A stretch of 64,000 nucleotides of DNA from Kribbella pratensis (GTDB lineage Bacteria; Actinomycetota; Actinomycetes; Propionibacteriales; Kribbellaceae). Both the position numbers and the translations under genes were made by a program. Under the pieces are notes generated by a model, which made no database searches, was not told the DNA's origin, and saw nothing but the letters and a program-made list of their open reading frames with translations. The DNA is taken from assembly GCF_004366075.1 (NCBI RefSeq), contig NZ_SODU01000001.1:992001-1056000 (forward strand), given 5' to 3'. This document shows, piece after piece, positions 42,396 to 50,777 of the stretch; positions within the stretch are counted from its first letter, which is position 1, and every line of letters starts with the position of its first letter.

Positions 42396-43148
42396 TCACG
42401 CGGACTCGCAGATGCAGAGTTGAAGCGGCGAATCCGTGGTGAATGGTCCACCGGACCAGTCGCCGAAGCGCTCGACGAGCCGAAGGCCGCCCAGCGACAC
42501 GAGCAGCGGCAGCTCCTGCGGGAAGATGCTCCTGATTTCGAGCGGCGCGACGACGAAGTCGGGCTCGGAGTCGGTCGAGAGGTACCACGTCCCGCGGGTA
42601 ACTTGCGCGGGCGCATCGTAGATCTCAGCGACATCGACACCGACCTCGCCACGGTCAGGATCCATGAACGACAACGACTCCCGGGCACGCCGTACGCCAT
42701 CGGCTTCGGCAAGTAGGCGCACGCTCGGGTTGAACACATCGAAGACGAACCGCGCTCCAGGCGCCAGATGTCTTCGAACGGACCGGAAGCAGCTCACCAG
42801 GTCCTCGGCCTCGTGCAGATGCAATAGCGAATTGGCCGTGATGAACACGAAGTCGAACGTGCGGCCCAGGTCGAAGGCCCGCATGTCGCCCTGCATCCAT
42901 TCCACGGCTACACCACGCTCGTTCGCCTTACGCTGAGCCTCAGCCAGCATCTCCGACGAGAAGTCCACGCCGACGCACGGGTGCCCGTCGGACGCGATGG
43001 GGATCAGCTTGTGCCCGGTGCCGCACCCGAGCTCCAGCACGCGCCCGCCCCGCCGATCGGCGTAGGCCCGGTAGAAGTCAACCGCAGGCCCACCACCCGG
43101 AAACATCAGGTCATAAAGCCTCGCGTGCGAGTAGAACGCGTCACTCAT
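42396..43148 (-). CDS. Class I SAM-dependent methyltransferase
   Basis: 250 residues. Methyltransf_11/25-type Rossmann core with motif I V-L-E-L-G-C-G-T-G-H-K-L-I-P, motif II G-V-D-F-S-S-E-M-L, motif III region Q-G-D-M-R-A-F-D and V-F-I-T-A-N-S-L-L-H-L. C-terminal beta-rich region resembles small-molecule methyltransferases. ATG at 43148 has a strong AAAGGAGGAG Shine-Dalgarno eight bases upstream. Substrate unknown. Part of the non-syntenic segment between ceoC and DUF3159; divergent from the small secreted-protein gene. Confidence 0.92.
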   Translation of the reverse strand: MSDAFYSHARLYDLMFPGGGPAVDFYRAYADRRGGRVLELGCGTGHKLIPIASDGHPCVGVDFSSEMLAEAQRKANERGVAVEWMQGDMRAFDLGRTFDFVFITANSLLHLHEAEDLVSCFRSVRRHLAPGARFVFDVFNPSVRLLAEADGVRRARESLSFMDPDRGEVGVDVAEIYDAPAQVTRGTWYLSTDSEPDFVVAPLEIRSIFPQELPLLVSLGGLRLVERFGDWSGGPFTTDSPLQLCICESA

Positions 43149-43278
43149 CAAGCACTCCTCCTTTGCGACGAACGGTTGGCCGTGACCGCCTGCCGACTCA
43201 AGCCTCCCCGGCACGAGACTGGACACGTTGCCTGCGGGATAGTGGATTTCTAAGCCACCTCACAGGAGGGGAACACAC

Positions 43279-43629
43279 ATGAAGCGACATCTCGCACTTG
43301 GCGCGTCAACGGTCGCCGCGGTCGCGTTGCCCGCGTTGCCGGCCGTCGCCGACGCCCCGCCCGGACACGGTCTGGAGACGTTCACCGTGGCCTGCGCCGA
43401 GGGCGCGATCACCGTCGTCGGCACGCCCGGCGACTCGGCGAGCCGGTGGATCGACGACCAGCACATGGTCCTGCTGTCAATCAGCTTTACGCCTACCGGG
43501 GGCGTAGAAATCGTCGCCAAGACATTTGGCAAGAAGACTGGCCTCGCCTCGAACGCGGTCAGCTGCACGGTGACGGACCCGGACGGCACCGCCACCGTGG
43601 TGCGGGTGCCCGTGCCGCCGGAGGGATAG
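43279..43629 (+). CDS. Small secreted protein of unknown function
   Basis: 116 residues. Signal peptide M-K-R-H-L-A-L-G-A-S-T-V-A-A-V-A with cleavage near A-V-A-D-A (about residue 25). The mature part is about 90 residues, beta-rich, with two cysteines (A-C-A-E and S-C-T-V) that could form a disulfide. Strong CAGGAGGGG Shine-Dalgarno. Expected outside the cell or in the wall space. I do not recognise the family. It closes the three-gene insertion. Confidence 0.78.
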   Translation: MKRHLALGASTVAAVALPALPAVADAPPGHGLETFTVACAEGAITVVGTPGDSASRWIDDQHMVLLSISFTPTGGVEIVAKTFGKKTGLASNAVSCTVTDPDGTATVVRVPVPPEG

Positions 43630-43719
43630 CACATCCTGAGCCCACTTCGTTGCCGCGTCGGCTGGTAGACCGGGAGTCCACCTCCCACGCCGGGCTGTGT
43701 CCGGATTGCGTTGGGCTGG

Positions 43720-44484
43720 TTACTTTTTGTTGGCGCGGAGTAGGTGGGTGATGCTGTCTCGGGCTTCGTCCCATTTTTCGGGGGGCATCGAGCCGCGGAG
43801 TACGGCGTACGCGAGCCAGATCGCCAGCGCGTAGAACGGGAGGCCGAGGCCGATCTTGGCGATGCCAAGGGCGTTCAGGCTGCCGGTGAAGTAGAGCGGG
43901 ACCTGGACGATCAACCGGATCGCGAACAGGCCCACGAACACCAGCGTCGCGCGGGAGAAGCCTCTCAGCAGCACCGGATCGCGGCGCCAGGCGGTGCCGG
44001 TCTGTGTAATTACGCCGTACAGGAAGCCGAACAAGGGCCAGCGGATCAGGACTGTGATCAGGTACAGCAGGCCGTAGCCGAGGTTGGTGAGCAGCCCGGG
44101 GACGTAGAAGTCCTTGGCGTTGCCGGTGCGGTTCGCGACCCAGGCCGAGATCAGTACGCCGATGAAGCCGCCGAACACGTTCCGCAGCGCCTGCCGGCGG
44201 ACGAGACGCACCACGGCGAGCACCGCGGCGATACCGACCGCGATGATCAGGGACAGCTGCAGTTTGTGGTCGGTGACGGCGTACGCGACCAGGAAGGCGA
44301 TCCAGGGCAGCCCGATGTCGAGCAGTGCACCCCACCCGCCGAGCGCGTGGAAGAAGTCCTTGTCGGTCGACTTCGGAGGCGGCGGCTGCGTGGCAGCAGC
44401 CTCCACCTCGGGCGTCAGGATCTCGACGAGCTTCTCCTGCAGGTCGTCGTCGATCTGGTCCCGGCGGGACGTCGGGTCAGCCAT
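43720..44484 (-). CDS. DUF3159 membrane protein
   Basis: 254 residues with about five to six hydrophobic helices after a 50-residue acidic N-terminus. Conserved actinobacterial family DUF3159, function unknown. Contains F-H-A-L-G-G-W-G-A-L-L-D-I-G-L-P-W-I-A-F and R-D-P-V-L-L-R-G-F-S-R-A-T-L-V-F-V-G. ATG at 44484 overlaps the end of the OB-fold gene by eight bases. Equivalent to Rv2693c by position. The 90 bases to the gene before it hold no gene; on the minus strand they follow the stop without a strong hairpin. Confidence 0.9.
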   Translation of the reverse strand: MADPTSRRDQIDDDLQEKLVEILTPEVEAAATQPPPPKSTDKDFFHALGGWGALLDIGLPWIAFLVAYAVTDHKLQLSLIIAVGIAAVLAVVRLVRRQALRNVFGGFIGVLISAWVANRTGNAKDFYVPGLLTNLGYGLLYLITVLIRWPLFGFLYGVITQTGTAWRRDPVLLRGFSRATLVFVGLFAIRLIVQVPLYFTGSLNALGIAKIGLGLPFYALAIWLAYAVLRGSMPPEKWDEARDSITHLLRANKK

Positions 44485-44866
44485 GGGCTGCCTGGGGCCG
44501 CAGCTCGTAGCGCGGGTTGAACATCACCCGGTCGCCGTCGACGACGCCGATCCGCCCGGAGGCGATCAGTTCCGAACCGGCGTGGATGCCGCCGATCTTG
44601 CGGCGGCCGAGCCAGATCAGCTTCACCGTGCCGGTGCCGTCGTACAACTCACCCTCCAGTGCCGGTACGCCGCCGCGTGGGCTGAACGTGATGGTGCGCA
44701 GCGTGCCGTACAGCGTGACGAGCTCTCGGTCGTGGCAGCCGGTGATGGACCGCGCGCCACAGTCCTGCGCGAAGTCCTTCAGGACCTCCGCATCCTCTTG
44801 GTCGCGGTCCCCGGCCAGGCCGCGGAAGGCACGCTTCCACAGCCCCTCGGGTTTGTTGCTGCCCAT
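44477..44866 (-). CDS. OB-fold nucleic-acid-binding domain protein
   Basis: 129 residues. Single OB-fold: L-Y-G-T-L-R-T-I-T-F, G-G-V-P-A-L-E-G-E-L-Y-D-G-T-G-T-V and S-G-R-I-G are the strands of an anticodon-binding-type OB. R-R-K-I-G-G-I is a possible basic contact. Start ATG at 44866 (M-G-S-N-K-P-E). Overlaps DUF3159 and lies 19 bases after DUF3710; the order matches Rv2694c of M. tuberculosis. Could bind RNA or DNA, but no partner is known. Confidence 0.9.
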   Translation of the reverse strand: MGSNKPEGLWKRAFRGLAGDRDQEDAEVLKDFAQDCGARSITGCHDRELVTLYGTLRTITFSPRGGVPALEGELYDGTGTVKLIWLGRRKIGGIHAGSELIASGRIGVVDGDRVMFNPRYELRPQAAHG

Positions 44867-44884
44867 GGCGTCGAGTGTAGTCCG

Positions 44885-45532
44885 CTAGGCCTCTTCGGGC
44901 TCATTCGGCTGGGCGCCCGGCGGCATCTGCAGCGGCAGCGACTCGCGGACAGCCATCGGCTCGTTACCGCGGACCACGATGGTGTTGCGCAGCGTCGCTT
45001 CCATCGGCTCGGCGGCGTCCGGCTCGACGGCGGCGCGGCCGAGGACCGTGCCACGGAGCAGCCAACGCGGGCCGTCCACCCCGATCACGCGGGAGGTCTG
45101 GCTGAAGACCTGTCCTTCCGGGTCCTCGACGGGGACGACCAGCACCAGCTCGGTACCGAACGGTCCCTCGGTCTCTGTCGCCGTACCACCCATCCGGGCT
45201 GCCTCGCCGGCGATCTCCTGGCGGACCTCGTCCCAGATGCCGCTGGTCTTCGGGGCCGCGAACGCGCGCAGCTCCAGGGCGGAGTCGTCCAGCATCAGCA
45301 GCACCGCCTGCACCACGCCGCTCTGCTCGTCGACCTGCAGGCCCAGCTCCATGCCGGGCATGCCGGTGACGACCAGCGCACCCAGGTCGATCCGGTCCTC
45401 CGCCTCCAGGTCGGCGGCGTCGACCTCGGTCGAGTCGAACGGGCCTTCGGCGCGGACGTCCGCCGTACCGGTCTCGTCGAGGGTCTCGCCCGTCTCGGGC
45501 TCGTCGTTCTTGCCCTTACGGCGGAAGATCAC
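44885..45532 (-). CDS. DUF3710 family protein
   Basis: 215 residues, acidic N-terminal region followed by one globular beta-rich domain (D-R-I-D-L-G-A-L-V-V-T-G, V-L-L-M-L-D-D-S-A-L-E). Actinobacterial DUF3710, function unknown. Conserved P-R-W-L-L-R-G-T-V-L-G-R-A. ATG at 45532, no cysteine-rich or catalytic motif. The gap of 87 bases to dut holds no gene. Corresponds to Rv2696c by position. Confidence 0.9.
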   Translation of the reverse strand: MIFRRKGKNDEPETGETLDETGTADVRAEGPFDSTEVDAADLEAEDRIDLGALVVTGMPGMELGLQVDEQSGVVQAVLLMLDDSALELRAFAAPKTSGIWDEVRQEIAGEAARMGGTATETEGPFGTELVLVVPVEDPEGQVFSQTSRVIGVDGPRWLLRGTVLGRAAVEPDAAEPMEATLRNTIVVRGNEPMAVRESLPLQMPPGAQPNEPEEA

Positions 45533-45619
45533 AGCTGTTGCCTACTTCCTTGGTCTTGGTGCCGGCGCTGATACAGCGCCGTAGTCTCGCGCATCCGGCA
45601 GGTCAACGGGTGCACCTGG

Positions 45620-46072
45620 TCAGCGTGTCACATCGGCGAAACCGCCGGTCGACCCGTGCCCGGAGTCACCGCGTGCCGAACCCGGCAGCGAGGTCACTTC
45701 GACGAACCGGGCCTTCTCGACCTGCTGGATGACCAGCTGCGCGATCCGGTCGCCGCGCCGCACGGTCACCTCGGCGTGCGGGTCGAGGTTGATCAGGCAG
45801 ACCTTGATCTCGCCGCGGTACCCGGCGTCGACGGTTCCGGGGGCGTTCACGATCGAGACGCCGTGCTTCGCGGCCAGCCCGGAGCGCGGGTGCACGAACG
45901 CGGCGTACCCGTTCTGCAGGGCGATCGCGATCCCGGTCCCGACCAGGCCGCGCTCGCCCGGTTTCAGGGTCAGGTCGGCGGCCGCCACCAGGTCCGCGCC
46001 GGCGTCGCCGGGGTGCGCGTACGACGGGAGCGGGAGGTCGGGGTCGAGTCGCTGGATGAGTACCTCGGTCAC
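45620..46072 (-). CDS. dut: dUTP diphosphatase
   Basis: 150 residues, trimeric all-beta dUTPase that hydrolyses dUTP to dUMP and pyrophosphate. All five motifs are present: D-A-G-A-D-L (1), P-R-S-G-L-A-A-K (2), [11 protein letters not shown] (3), R-G-D-R-I-A-Q-L-V (4) and [15 protein letters not shown] (5, C-terminal arm). GTG at 46072; on the minus strand TAGGGT lies eight bases before it, so probably leaderless. Divergent from DUF3093. Same place as Rv2697c. Confidence 0.97.
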   Translation of the reverse strand: MTEVLIQRLDPDLPLPSYAHPGDAGADLVAAADLTLKPGERGLVGTGIAIALQNGYAAFVHPRSGLAAKHGVSIVNAPGTVDAGYRGEIKVCLINLDPHAEVTVRRGDRIAQLVIQQVEKARFVEVTSLPGSARGDSGHGSTGGFADVTR

Positions 46073-46124
46073 GAGAGGCGACCCTATCGAGCGGACCGGA
46101 CGGACCACATGCCAGGCTGGTCCT

Positions 46125-46592
46125 GTGGGCCTGGAACAGAGTACGTATCGCGAGAGTCTGCGGGTGCCGGTGTCGTGGTGGATCATCGCCGCCGCCGCTG
46201 TGGTCACGCTGTTCGCCATCGTCGCCGTACCGGTCGGGACGATGGCCGGCGCCGTGGTCGGTGGGCTCGCCGCGGTCCTGCTCCTGGCGCTGTTCCTCCG
46301 GTACGGCGGCGCTCGCGTGGAGGTCGACGACACCCGGCTGCACGCCGGGCGGGCGGAGATCGACCGGACGTATCTGGGCACGGTCGAGGCGCTGACCGGC
46401 GATGACGCCCGGCGCGCGTTCGGACGCGACTGCGACCCGAAGGCGTTCCTGGTACTGCGGAGCTACATCAGCGGGGCCGTGCGGGTACAGATCACCGATC
46501 CGGCCGACCCCGCGCCGTACTGGCTGATCGCGACGCGCCACCCGGACCGATTGGCTGCCGCCCTGAGCGGGCACAGCGTGGGAAGATCCTGA
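46125..46592 (+). CDS. DUF3093 membrane protein
   Basis: 155 residues. Two membrane helices at about residues 15-55 ([14 protein letters not shown] and [10 protein letters not shown]), then a cytoplasmic beta domain. [12 protein letters not shown] at the start and H-A-G-R-A-E-I-D-R are the family hallmarks; function unknown. GTG at 46125 follows CAGGCT by six bases, so possibly leaderless. Equivalent to Rv2698. Confidence 0.9.
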   Translation: MGLEQSTYRESLRVPVSWWIIAAAAVVTLFAIVAVPVGTMAGAVVGGLAAVLLLALFLRYGGARVEVDDTRLHAGRAEIDRTYLGTVEALTGDDARRAFGRDCDPKAFLVLRSYISGAVRVQITDPADPAPYWLIATRHPDRLAAALSGHSVGRS

Positions 46593-46620
46593 CTGTCGGC
46601 AGTCGTACTAGGAGGGCGTT

Positions 46621-46944
46621 GTGGTCGGAGCGAAGATCGGCTGGAAGCTGGTACAGGCCGCCTTCACGATCGTGGTGGGCCTGGCCGCGAGCAAGGCGGT
46701 CAGCACGGCCTGGAAGCTGGGATCGGGCGGGAAGCCGCCGAAGGACGGCCACGGCGGGTACGCCGAGGTCATGACCTGGGCCGCTGCGAGCGCTGCCGCC
46801 GCAGCCGCCGGCAAGCTCTTCGCAGAGCGCCGCGCGGCCGCGTACTGGCTCAAGTCCACCGGCTACGCGCCGCCCGGCTACGAGGCGGACGCCACCGCGC
46901 GACTGGTGAAGGGCACCGACACCGGGCTGGTCAAGAAAGACTGA
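46621..46944 (+). CDS. DUF4235 small membrane protein
   Basis: 107 residues. Two short hydrophobic helices: W-K-L-V-Q-A-A-F-T-I-V-V-G-L-A-A and an alanine-rich one near the middle (T-W-A-A-A-S-A-A-A-A). Conserved actinobacterial family without known function. GTG at 46621 with AGGAGGG Shine-Dalgarno. It stands where relatives such as M. tuberculosis carry Rv2700. A strong hairpin 22 bases past the stop ends the unit. Confidence 0.85.
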   Translation: MVGAKIGWKLVQAAFTIVVGLAASKAVSTAWKLGSGGKPPKDGHGGYAEVMTWAAASAAAAAAGKLFAERRAAAYWLKSTGYAPPGYEADATARLVKGTDTGLVKKD

Positions 46945-46966
46945 GCCAAGAAGACCAGCAGGCACG

Positions 46967-47006
46967 ACAGCGGGACCGTTCCACCGGAGTGGGACGGTCC
47001 CGCTGT
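46967..47006. terminator. Strong bidirectional hairpin between convergent genes
   Basis: ACAGCGGGACCGT (46967-46979) pairs perfectly with ACGGTCCCGCTGT (46994-47006), with an inner CCAC/GTGG pair around CGGA. On the plus strand GCGTTTGCTTA follows. It separates DUF4235 and DUF4193 ends. Confidence 0.8.
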
Positions 47007-47035
47007 GCGTTTGCTTACGAAGTAGGGCGCTGGTG

Positions 47036-47335
47036 TCAGGCTGCGCAGTCGCGGCAGATCAGCTGCCCGTTCTTCGTCTCGGCGAGCTGGCTGCGGTGGT
47101 GAACCAGGAAGCAGCTCGAACAGGTGAACTCGTCGGCCTGACGCGGGAGGACCCGGACCGCCAGCTCTTCGTGGCTGAGGTCCGCGCCGGGCAGCTCGAA
47201 GCTCTCCGCGGCCTCGGCCTCGTCCTCGTCGACCTTGCCGGAGTTCTTGTCGTGACGGCGAGTCTTCAGTTCCTCGATCGACTCTTCGGAAGCGTCCTCG
47301 TCCGTCTTGCGCGGGGCGTCGTAATCAGTCGCCAT
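47036..47335 (-). CDS. DUF4193 family small acidic zinc-ribbon-like protein
   Basis: 99 residues. Highly acidic N-terminal half (E-E-S-I-E-E-L-K-T-R-R, E-D-E-A-E-A-A-E-S-F-E), then a likely zinc ribbon with C-S-S-C near residue 75 and C-R-D-C at the C-terminus. Equivalent to Rv2699c; conserved throughout actinobacteria, function unknown. ATG at 47335 has AGGGAAACACC upstream. The 295-base gap to suhB has an inverted repeat and the AT-rich stretch TTTATAGGGCACAAT (minus strand), a possible -10 region; I see no other gene there. Confidence 0.92.
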   Translation of the reverse strand: MATDYDAPRKTDEDASEESIEELKTRRHDKNSGKVDEDEAEAAESFELPGADLSHEELAVRVLPRQADEFTCSSCFLVHHRSQLAETKNGQLICRDCAA

Positions 47336-47583
47336 GGTGTTTCCCTGCCCTCTTCGTACCCGTGGTGTTGCCTGCTGAGCCCTTGAACGGGTGGAGCGGC
47401 CGAGAAATTCCGCGCCGGAGCACCGCGCCGAACTTTCGTCCCCCGAAACCCTTGACAGCCAGGCCGGGATCGGCAAACACCGTTCCCGAGGACGGGATTG
47501 TGCCCTATAAAGGCCCGCAATGCACGACTGGGTCCATGCTGTGGCCCGCGTGTCGCCACAAATGTCAGGACCGAACAGCAGAA

Positions 47584-47619
47584 TGCTCGTTAGTGCGCAG
47601 TACTGCGCAGAAACGAGCA
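47584..47619 (-). terminator. 36-base near-perfect inverted repeat after suhB
   Basis: TGCTCGTT / AACGAGCA flank the perfect palindrome TGCGCAGTACTGCGCA (47594-47609); two mismatched pairs separate them. It begins 12 bases past the suhB stop on the minus strand, the place of a terminator, but there is no T tract and its dyad symmetry would also suit a regulator site. Confidence 0.45.
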
Positions 47620-47630
47620 CTCACCGGCAC

Positions 47631-48434
47631 TTACACGCGCAACGGGTTCGCCGCGGCCAGCAACGCGTGGAACGGCTCGAACAGAGCCGGAGTGGCCGCG
47701 ATCGACATCTCCGGCGACACCGGGGCGCCGTTCAGCCCGCCGACCCGGGCTCCGGCCTCGGCCGCGATCAGGGCGCCCGCGCCGTAGTCCCACGGGTTCA
47801 GCCCGCGCTCGTACACCACGTCCAGCCGGCCGCAGGCCACGTAGCACAGGTCGATCGCGCCGACCCCGATCCGGCGGATGTCGCGGACGTTCGTGATCAG
47901 GTGCTGGATCACCTCGGCCTGGACCTGGCGGCGCGCCGGGTCGTACCCGAACCCGGTCCCGACCAGCGCCTGGCTCAGCTCGGTCGCGCCCGACACCTGG
48001 ATCGGCTTGCCGTCCGCGAACGCCCCGCCGCCGAGGGTCGCGGTGAACACCTCGCCCTTGGGCGCGTCCACCACCACACCGGCGACCGTCTCCCCGCCGT
48101 ACTCCACCGCGATCGAGACGGCGTACGTCGGGAGGTCGTAGAGGTAGTTGACCGTGCCGTCGATCGGGTCGACGACCCAGCGCACCCCGCTGGTGCCGAC
48201 CACGTCGTCGCCCTCCTCGCCGAGGAACGAGTCGTCCGGCCGGGCGCGCAGCACCCGGGCCCTGATCAGCTCCTCGGACTCACGGTCGACCGCCGTGACC
48301 ACATCGGTGATGGTGCTCTTGGTCTCGGCGACGGTGATCGTGCCGCGGCGGCGTTCGACGATCAGCTGCGCTGCCTCCTCCGCCACCTCCACGGCCAGCT
48401 TGAGGAGATCCTGCGGGCTCTCAGAGGCACTCAT
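47631..48434 (-). CDS. suhB: Inositol monophosphatase family protein SuhB
   Basis: 267 residues. Mg2+-dependent phosphatase for inositol-1-phosphate or related sugars, in actinobacteria part of inositol/mycothiol/phosphatidylinositol synthesis. F-L-G-E-E-G-D-D and [12 protein letters not shown] hold the metal ligands, and W-D-Y-G-A-G-A-L the third. ATG at 48434 overlaps the hemH stop (ATGA), so the two are co-transcribed. Equivalent to Rv2701c. Confidence 0.95.
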   Translation of the reverse strand: MSASESPQDLLKLAVEVAEEAAQLIVERRRGTITVAETKSTITDVVTAVDRESEELIRARVLRARPDDSFLGEEGDDVVGTSGVRWVVDPIDGTVNYLYDLPTYAVSIAVEYGGETVAGVVVDAPKGEVFTATLGGGAFADGKPIQVSGATELSQALVGTGFGYDPARRQVQAEVIQHLITNVRDIRRIGVGAIDLCYVACGRLDVVYERGLNPWDYGAGALIAAEAGARVGGLNGAPVSPEMSIAATPALFEPFHALLAAANPLRV

Positions 48435-49498
48435 ACAGCTTCCTTCGCGATAGGTCGGCGCAGCGGTGGGCAGCAGTCGTGACGGCAGTCGTCCCAGCCC
48501 GGCCCGAGTTTGCCGACGCAGGGCCGGGCGGGCTGCTCCCCGCGCTCGGCCGCGGCCCGCTCGACCACCAGGTCGCGGAGCATGGTGACGAACTTCTCGT
48601 CCGTGCCCGGCGTCGCGGCGCGCGCCATCGGCAGTCCGAGCTTCGCGGCCGTCTTCGCGGCCTCGGTGTCGAGGTCGTAGATGACCTCCATGTGGTCGCT
48701 CACGAAGCCGATCGGTACGACGGCCACACCGGGCACCCCGTCGGCGGCCAGCACCTCCAGGTGGTCGTTGACGTCCGGCTCGAGCCACGGCACCTGCGGC
48801 GGCCCGGACCGCGAGCAGTAGACGAGGTCGGTACGCCGGGTCTGCCCGGTGCGCCGCTCGAGCTCGGCCGTGATCTCCGCGGCGACGTCCAGGTGCCAGT
48901 CGACGTACCCGTTGCCGTCCGGGCCGCTGGTCGCGTTCATCGCGGCCGGAATCGAGTGCGTGACGTAGGCGATCGCGGCGCCGTCCGGGAGCTTGCTCAG
49001 CGCGTCGGCGGTCGACTCCACGAACGATCCGACGAAGCCGGGGTGGTTCGCGTAGTGCCGCAGCTTGTCGATCCGCGGCGCGTCCGGAACCTCGCGGGCG
49101 GCGTCCTCGAGGTTCTCCCGGTACTGCCGGCAGCCGGAGTACGACGGGTAGGCGGACGTGACGATCACCACCGCGCGGCGGATGCCGTCCGCGGCCATCT
49201 CACGCATCGTGTCGGTCAGGTACGGCGCCCAGTTGCGGTTGCCCCAGTAGATCGGCAGGTCCAGCCCGATCTCGTCGAACGACGCCCGCAGCGCCTTGAG
49301 CAGCGCCCGGTTCTGGTCGTTGATCGGGCTCTTGCCGCCGAACGAGTAGTAGTGCTCGCCGACCTCCTTCAACCGCTCGTCCGGGATCCCGCGGCCGCGG
49401 GTCACGTTCTGCAGGAAGGGCAGCACGTCGTCGGGTTTCTCGGGACCACCGAAGGAGAGCAGCAGGACAGCGTCGTACGGGGGTGCAGCAGGCGACAT
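48431..49498 (-). CDS. hemH: Coproporphyrin III ferrochelatase
   Basis: 355 residues. Inserts Fe2+ into coproporphyrin III (CpfC) in the coproporphyrin-dependent pathway. Core motifs [18 protein letters not shown] and T-H-S-I-P-A-A-M (metal/porphyrin His). The C-terminal tail has four cysteines (327, 338, 342, 343: [12 protein letters not shown]), as in actinobacterial [2Fe-2S] ferrochelatases; Cys123 might be a further ligand. ATG at 49498; the divergent MFS gene lies 48 bases away. The substrate fits the hemE/hemY/hemQ set 45 kb upstream. Confidence 0.96.
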   Translation of the reverse strand: MSPAAPPYDAVLLLSFGGPEKPDDVLPFLQNVTRGRGIPDERLKEVGEHYYSFGGKSPINDQNRALLKALRASFDEIGLDLPIYWGNRNWAPYLTDTMREMAADGIRRAVVIVTSAYPSYSGCRQYRENLEDAAREVPDAPRIDKLRHYANHPGFVGSFVESTADALSKLPDGAAIAYVTHSIPAAMNATSGPDGNGYVDWHLDVAAEITAELERRTGQTRRTDLVYCSRSGPPQVPWLEPDVNDHLEVLAADGVPGVAVVPIGFVSDHMEVIYDLDTEAAKTAAKLGLPMARAATPGTDEKFVTMLRDLVVERAAAERGEQPARPCVGKLGPGWDDCRHDCCPPLRRPIAKEAV

Positions 49499-49546
49499 AT
49501 TCCAAGCTTCTCAGACGGACATGACCTAAGCTGCTCCCGGTCTCTC

Positions 49547-50746
49547 ATGCTCAAGCCTTACTTCCATCTCATGCGCCGCCGCGGAGCGGCATCGTTCTTC
49601 GCTGCCGGGATTCTCGGGCGGATGCCGATCTCGATGATCGGGCTCGGCATCGTGATCCTGATCGCCCAGGAGAGCGGTTCGTACGGTCTCGCCGGCGCGG
49701 TCTCCGGCGTGGCCGTGATCGCCGGTGCGCTGACCGGTCCGATCCAGGGCCGGCTGGTCGACCGGTTCGGGCAGCGCGGGCTGATCCTGATCGGCTCAGT
49801 AGCCTGCACGGTCGGTCTGGCCGTACTGCTCGTCGCTGTGCGTGCCGACGCGCCTACGTGGGTCCTGTACGTGCTGTCGTTCATTGCCGGTGGCACCCGT
49901 CCCCAGGTCGGTTCGTTCGTCCGGGCGCGCTGGACGCACCTACTGGGCCGTGGTCGAGCCCTGCAGACGGCCTTCGCTCTGGAGGCGGTCGGCGACGAGG
50001 TGGTCTTCATCGTCGGTCCGGTGCTCGTCACGACGCTGGCGACGCAGGCGAGTCCGTACGCCGCTCTGTCCGCGGCCGGCGTACTTGGACTGGCCGGTGG
50101 CATCTGGCTGGCGCTGCTGCGCGCCTCCGACCCGCCAGGTCGTGGCAAGTCGGACGGCACCGAGCAGGCACCACTCCCCTGGCTTTCGATCTTGCTGCTC
50201 AGCCTGATCGGTCTCGGCCTCGGTGCGACGCTCGGTGGCGCCGAGGTGATCACCGTGGCGTTCACCACCGAGAAGGGACAGGCAGGGCTGGCTGGCGTCG
50301 TACTGGCGATCTGGGCGTTCGGGAGCCTGCTGGCCGGGCTCTGGTACGGCTCGGTGCACTGGCGGGCTCCGGTCGAGCGACGGCTGCTGCTCGGCACGAT
50401 CGCGCTCGCGATCACGCTCGCACCACTCCCCTGGGTCAACAGCATCCCGCTGCTCGGCGCCGTGCTGTTCTGCTGCGGTATGACGATCGCCCCGACGATG
50501 GTCGCGGTCACCGCCTGTGTCGAGGAGTGGGTGCCGCCGCAGCGGCTGACCGAAGCGATCACCTGGACCGTCACGGGCATCCTGCTCGGCGTGGCACCGG
50601 GCAACGCGGCCGCCGGCCATGCGGTCGACGTCTGGGGCCCGTCGGACGCGTACTGGGTCCCGTTCGGCGTCGGTATCGCCTGCGCGCTCGTCGCCGCGGC
50701 CTCCATCACCTTCGCCCGCCCCAAGGAACGGTTCGCCCACAACTAG
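49547..50746 (+). CDS. MFS transporter
   Basis: 399 residues, about twelve helices. Motif between helices 2 and 3 is G-R-L-V-D-R-F-G-Q-R, of the proton-coupled exporter type; F-I-A-G-G-T-R-P-Q-V-G-S-F in the next part. Substrate unknown. ATG at 49547 follows TAAGCT by 14 bases; Shine-Dalgarno is weak. Its stop TAG overlaps a TAGGCT hexamer likely to serve the MerR gene that follows. Confidence 0.9.
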   Translation: MLKPYFHLMRRRGAASFFAAGILGRMPISMIGLGIVILIAQESGSYGLAGAVSGVAVIAGALTGPIQGRLVDRFGQRGLILIGSVACTVGLAVLLVAVRADAPTWVLYVLSFIAGGTRPQVGSFVRARWTHLLGRGRALQTAFALEAVGDEVVFIVGPVLVTTLATQASPYAALSAAGVLGLAGGIWLALLRASDPPGRGKSDGTEQAPLPWLSILLLSLIGLGLGATLGGAEVITVAFTTEKGQAGLAGVVLAIWAFGSLLAGLWYGSVHWRAPVERRLLLGTIALAITLAPLPWVNSIPLLGAVLFCCGMTIAPTMVAVTACVEEWVPPQRLTEAITWTVTGILLGVAPGNAAAGHAVDVWGPSDAYWVPFGVGIACALVAAASITFARPKERFAHN

Positions 50747-50777
50747 GCTTGCATCTCCTGTTACGGGAGGTGTGAGG

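Noticed and set aside
47336..47630. Gene or small RNA in the 295-base gap between DUF4193 and suhB
   Set aside because: No frame with a start, ribosome site and normal codon bias; only the inverted repeat and a weak AT-rich element are seen.
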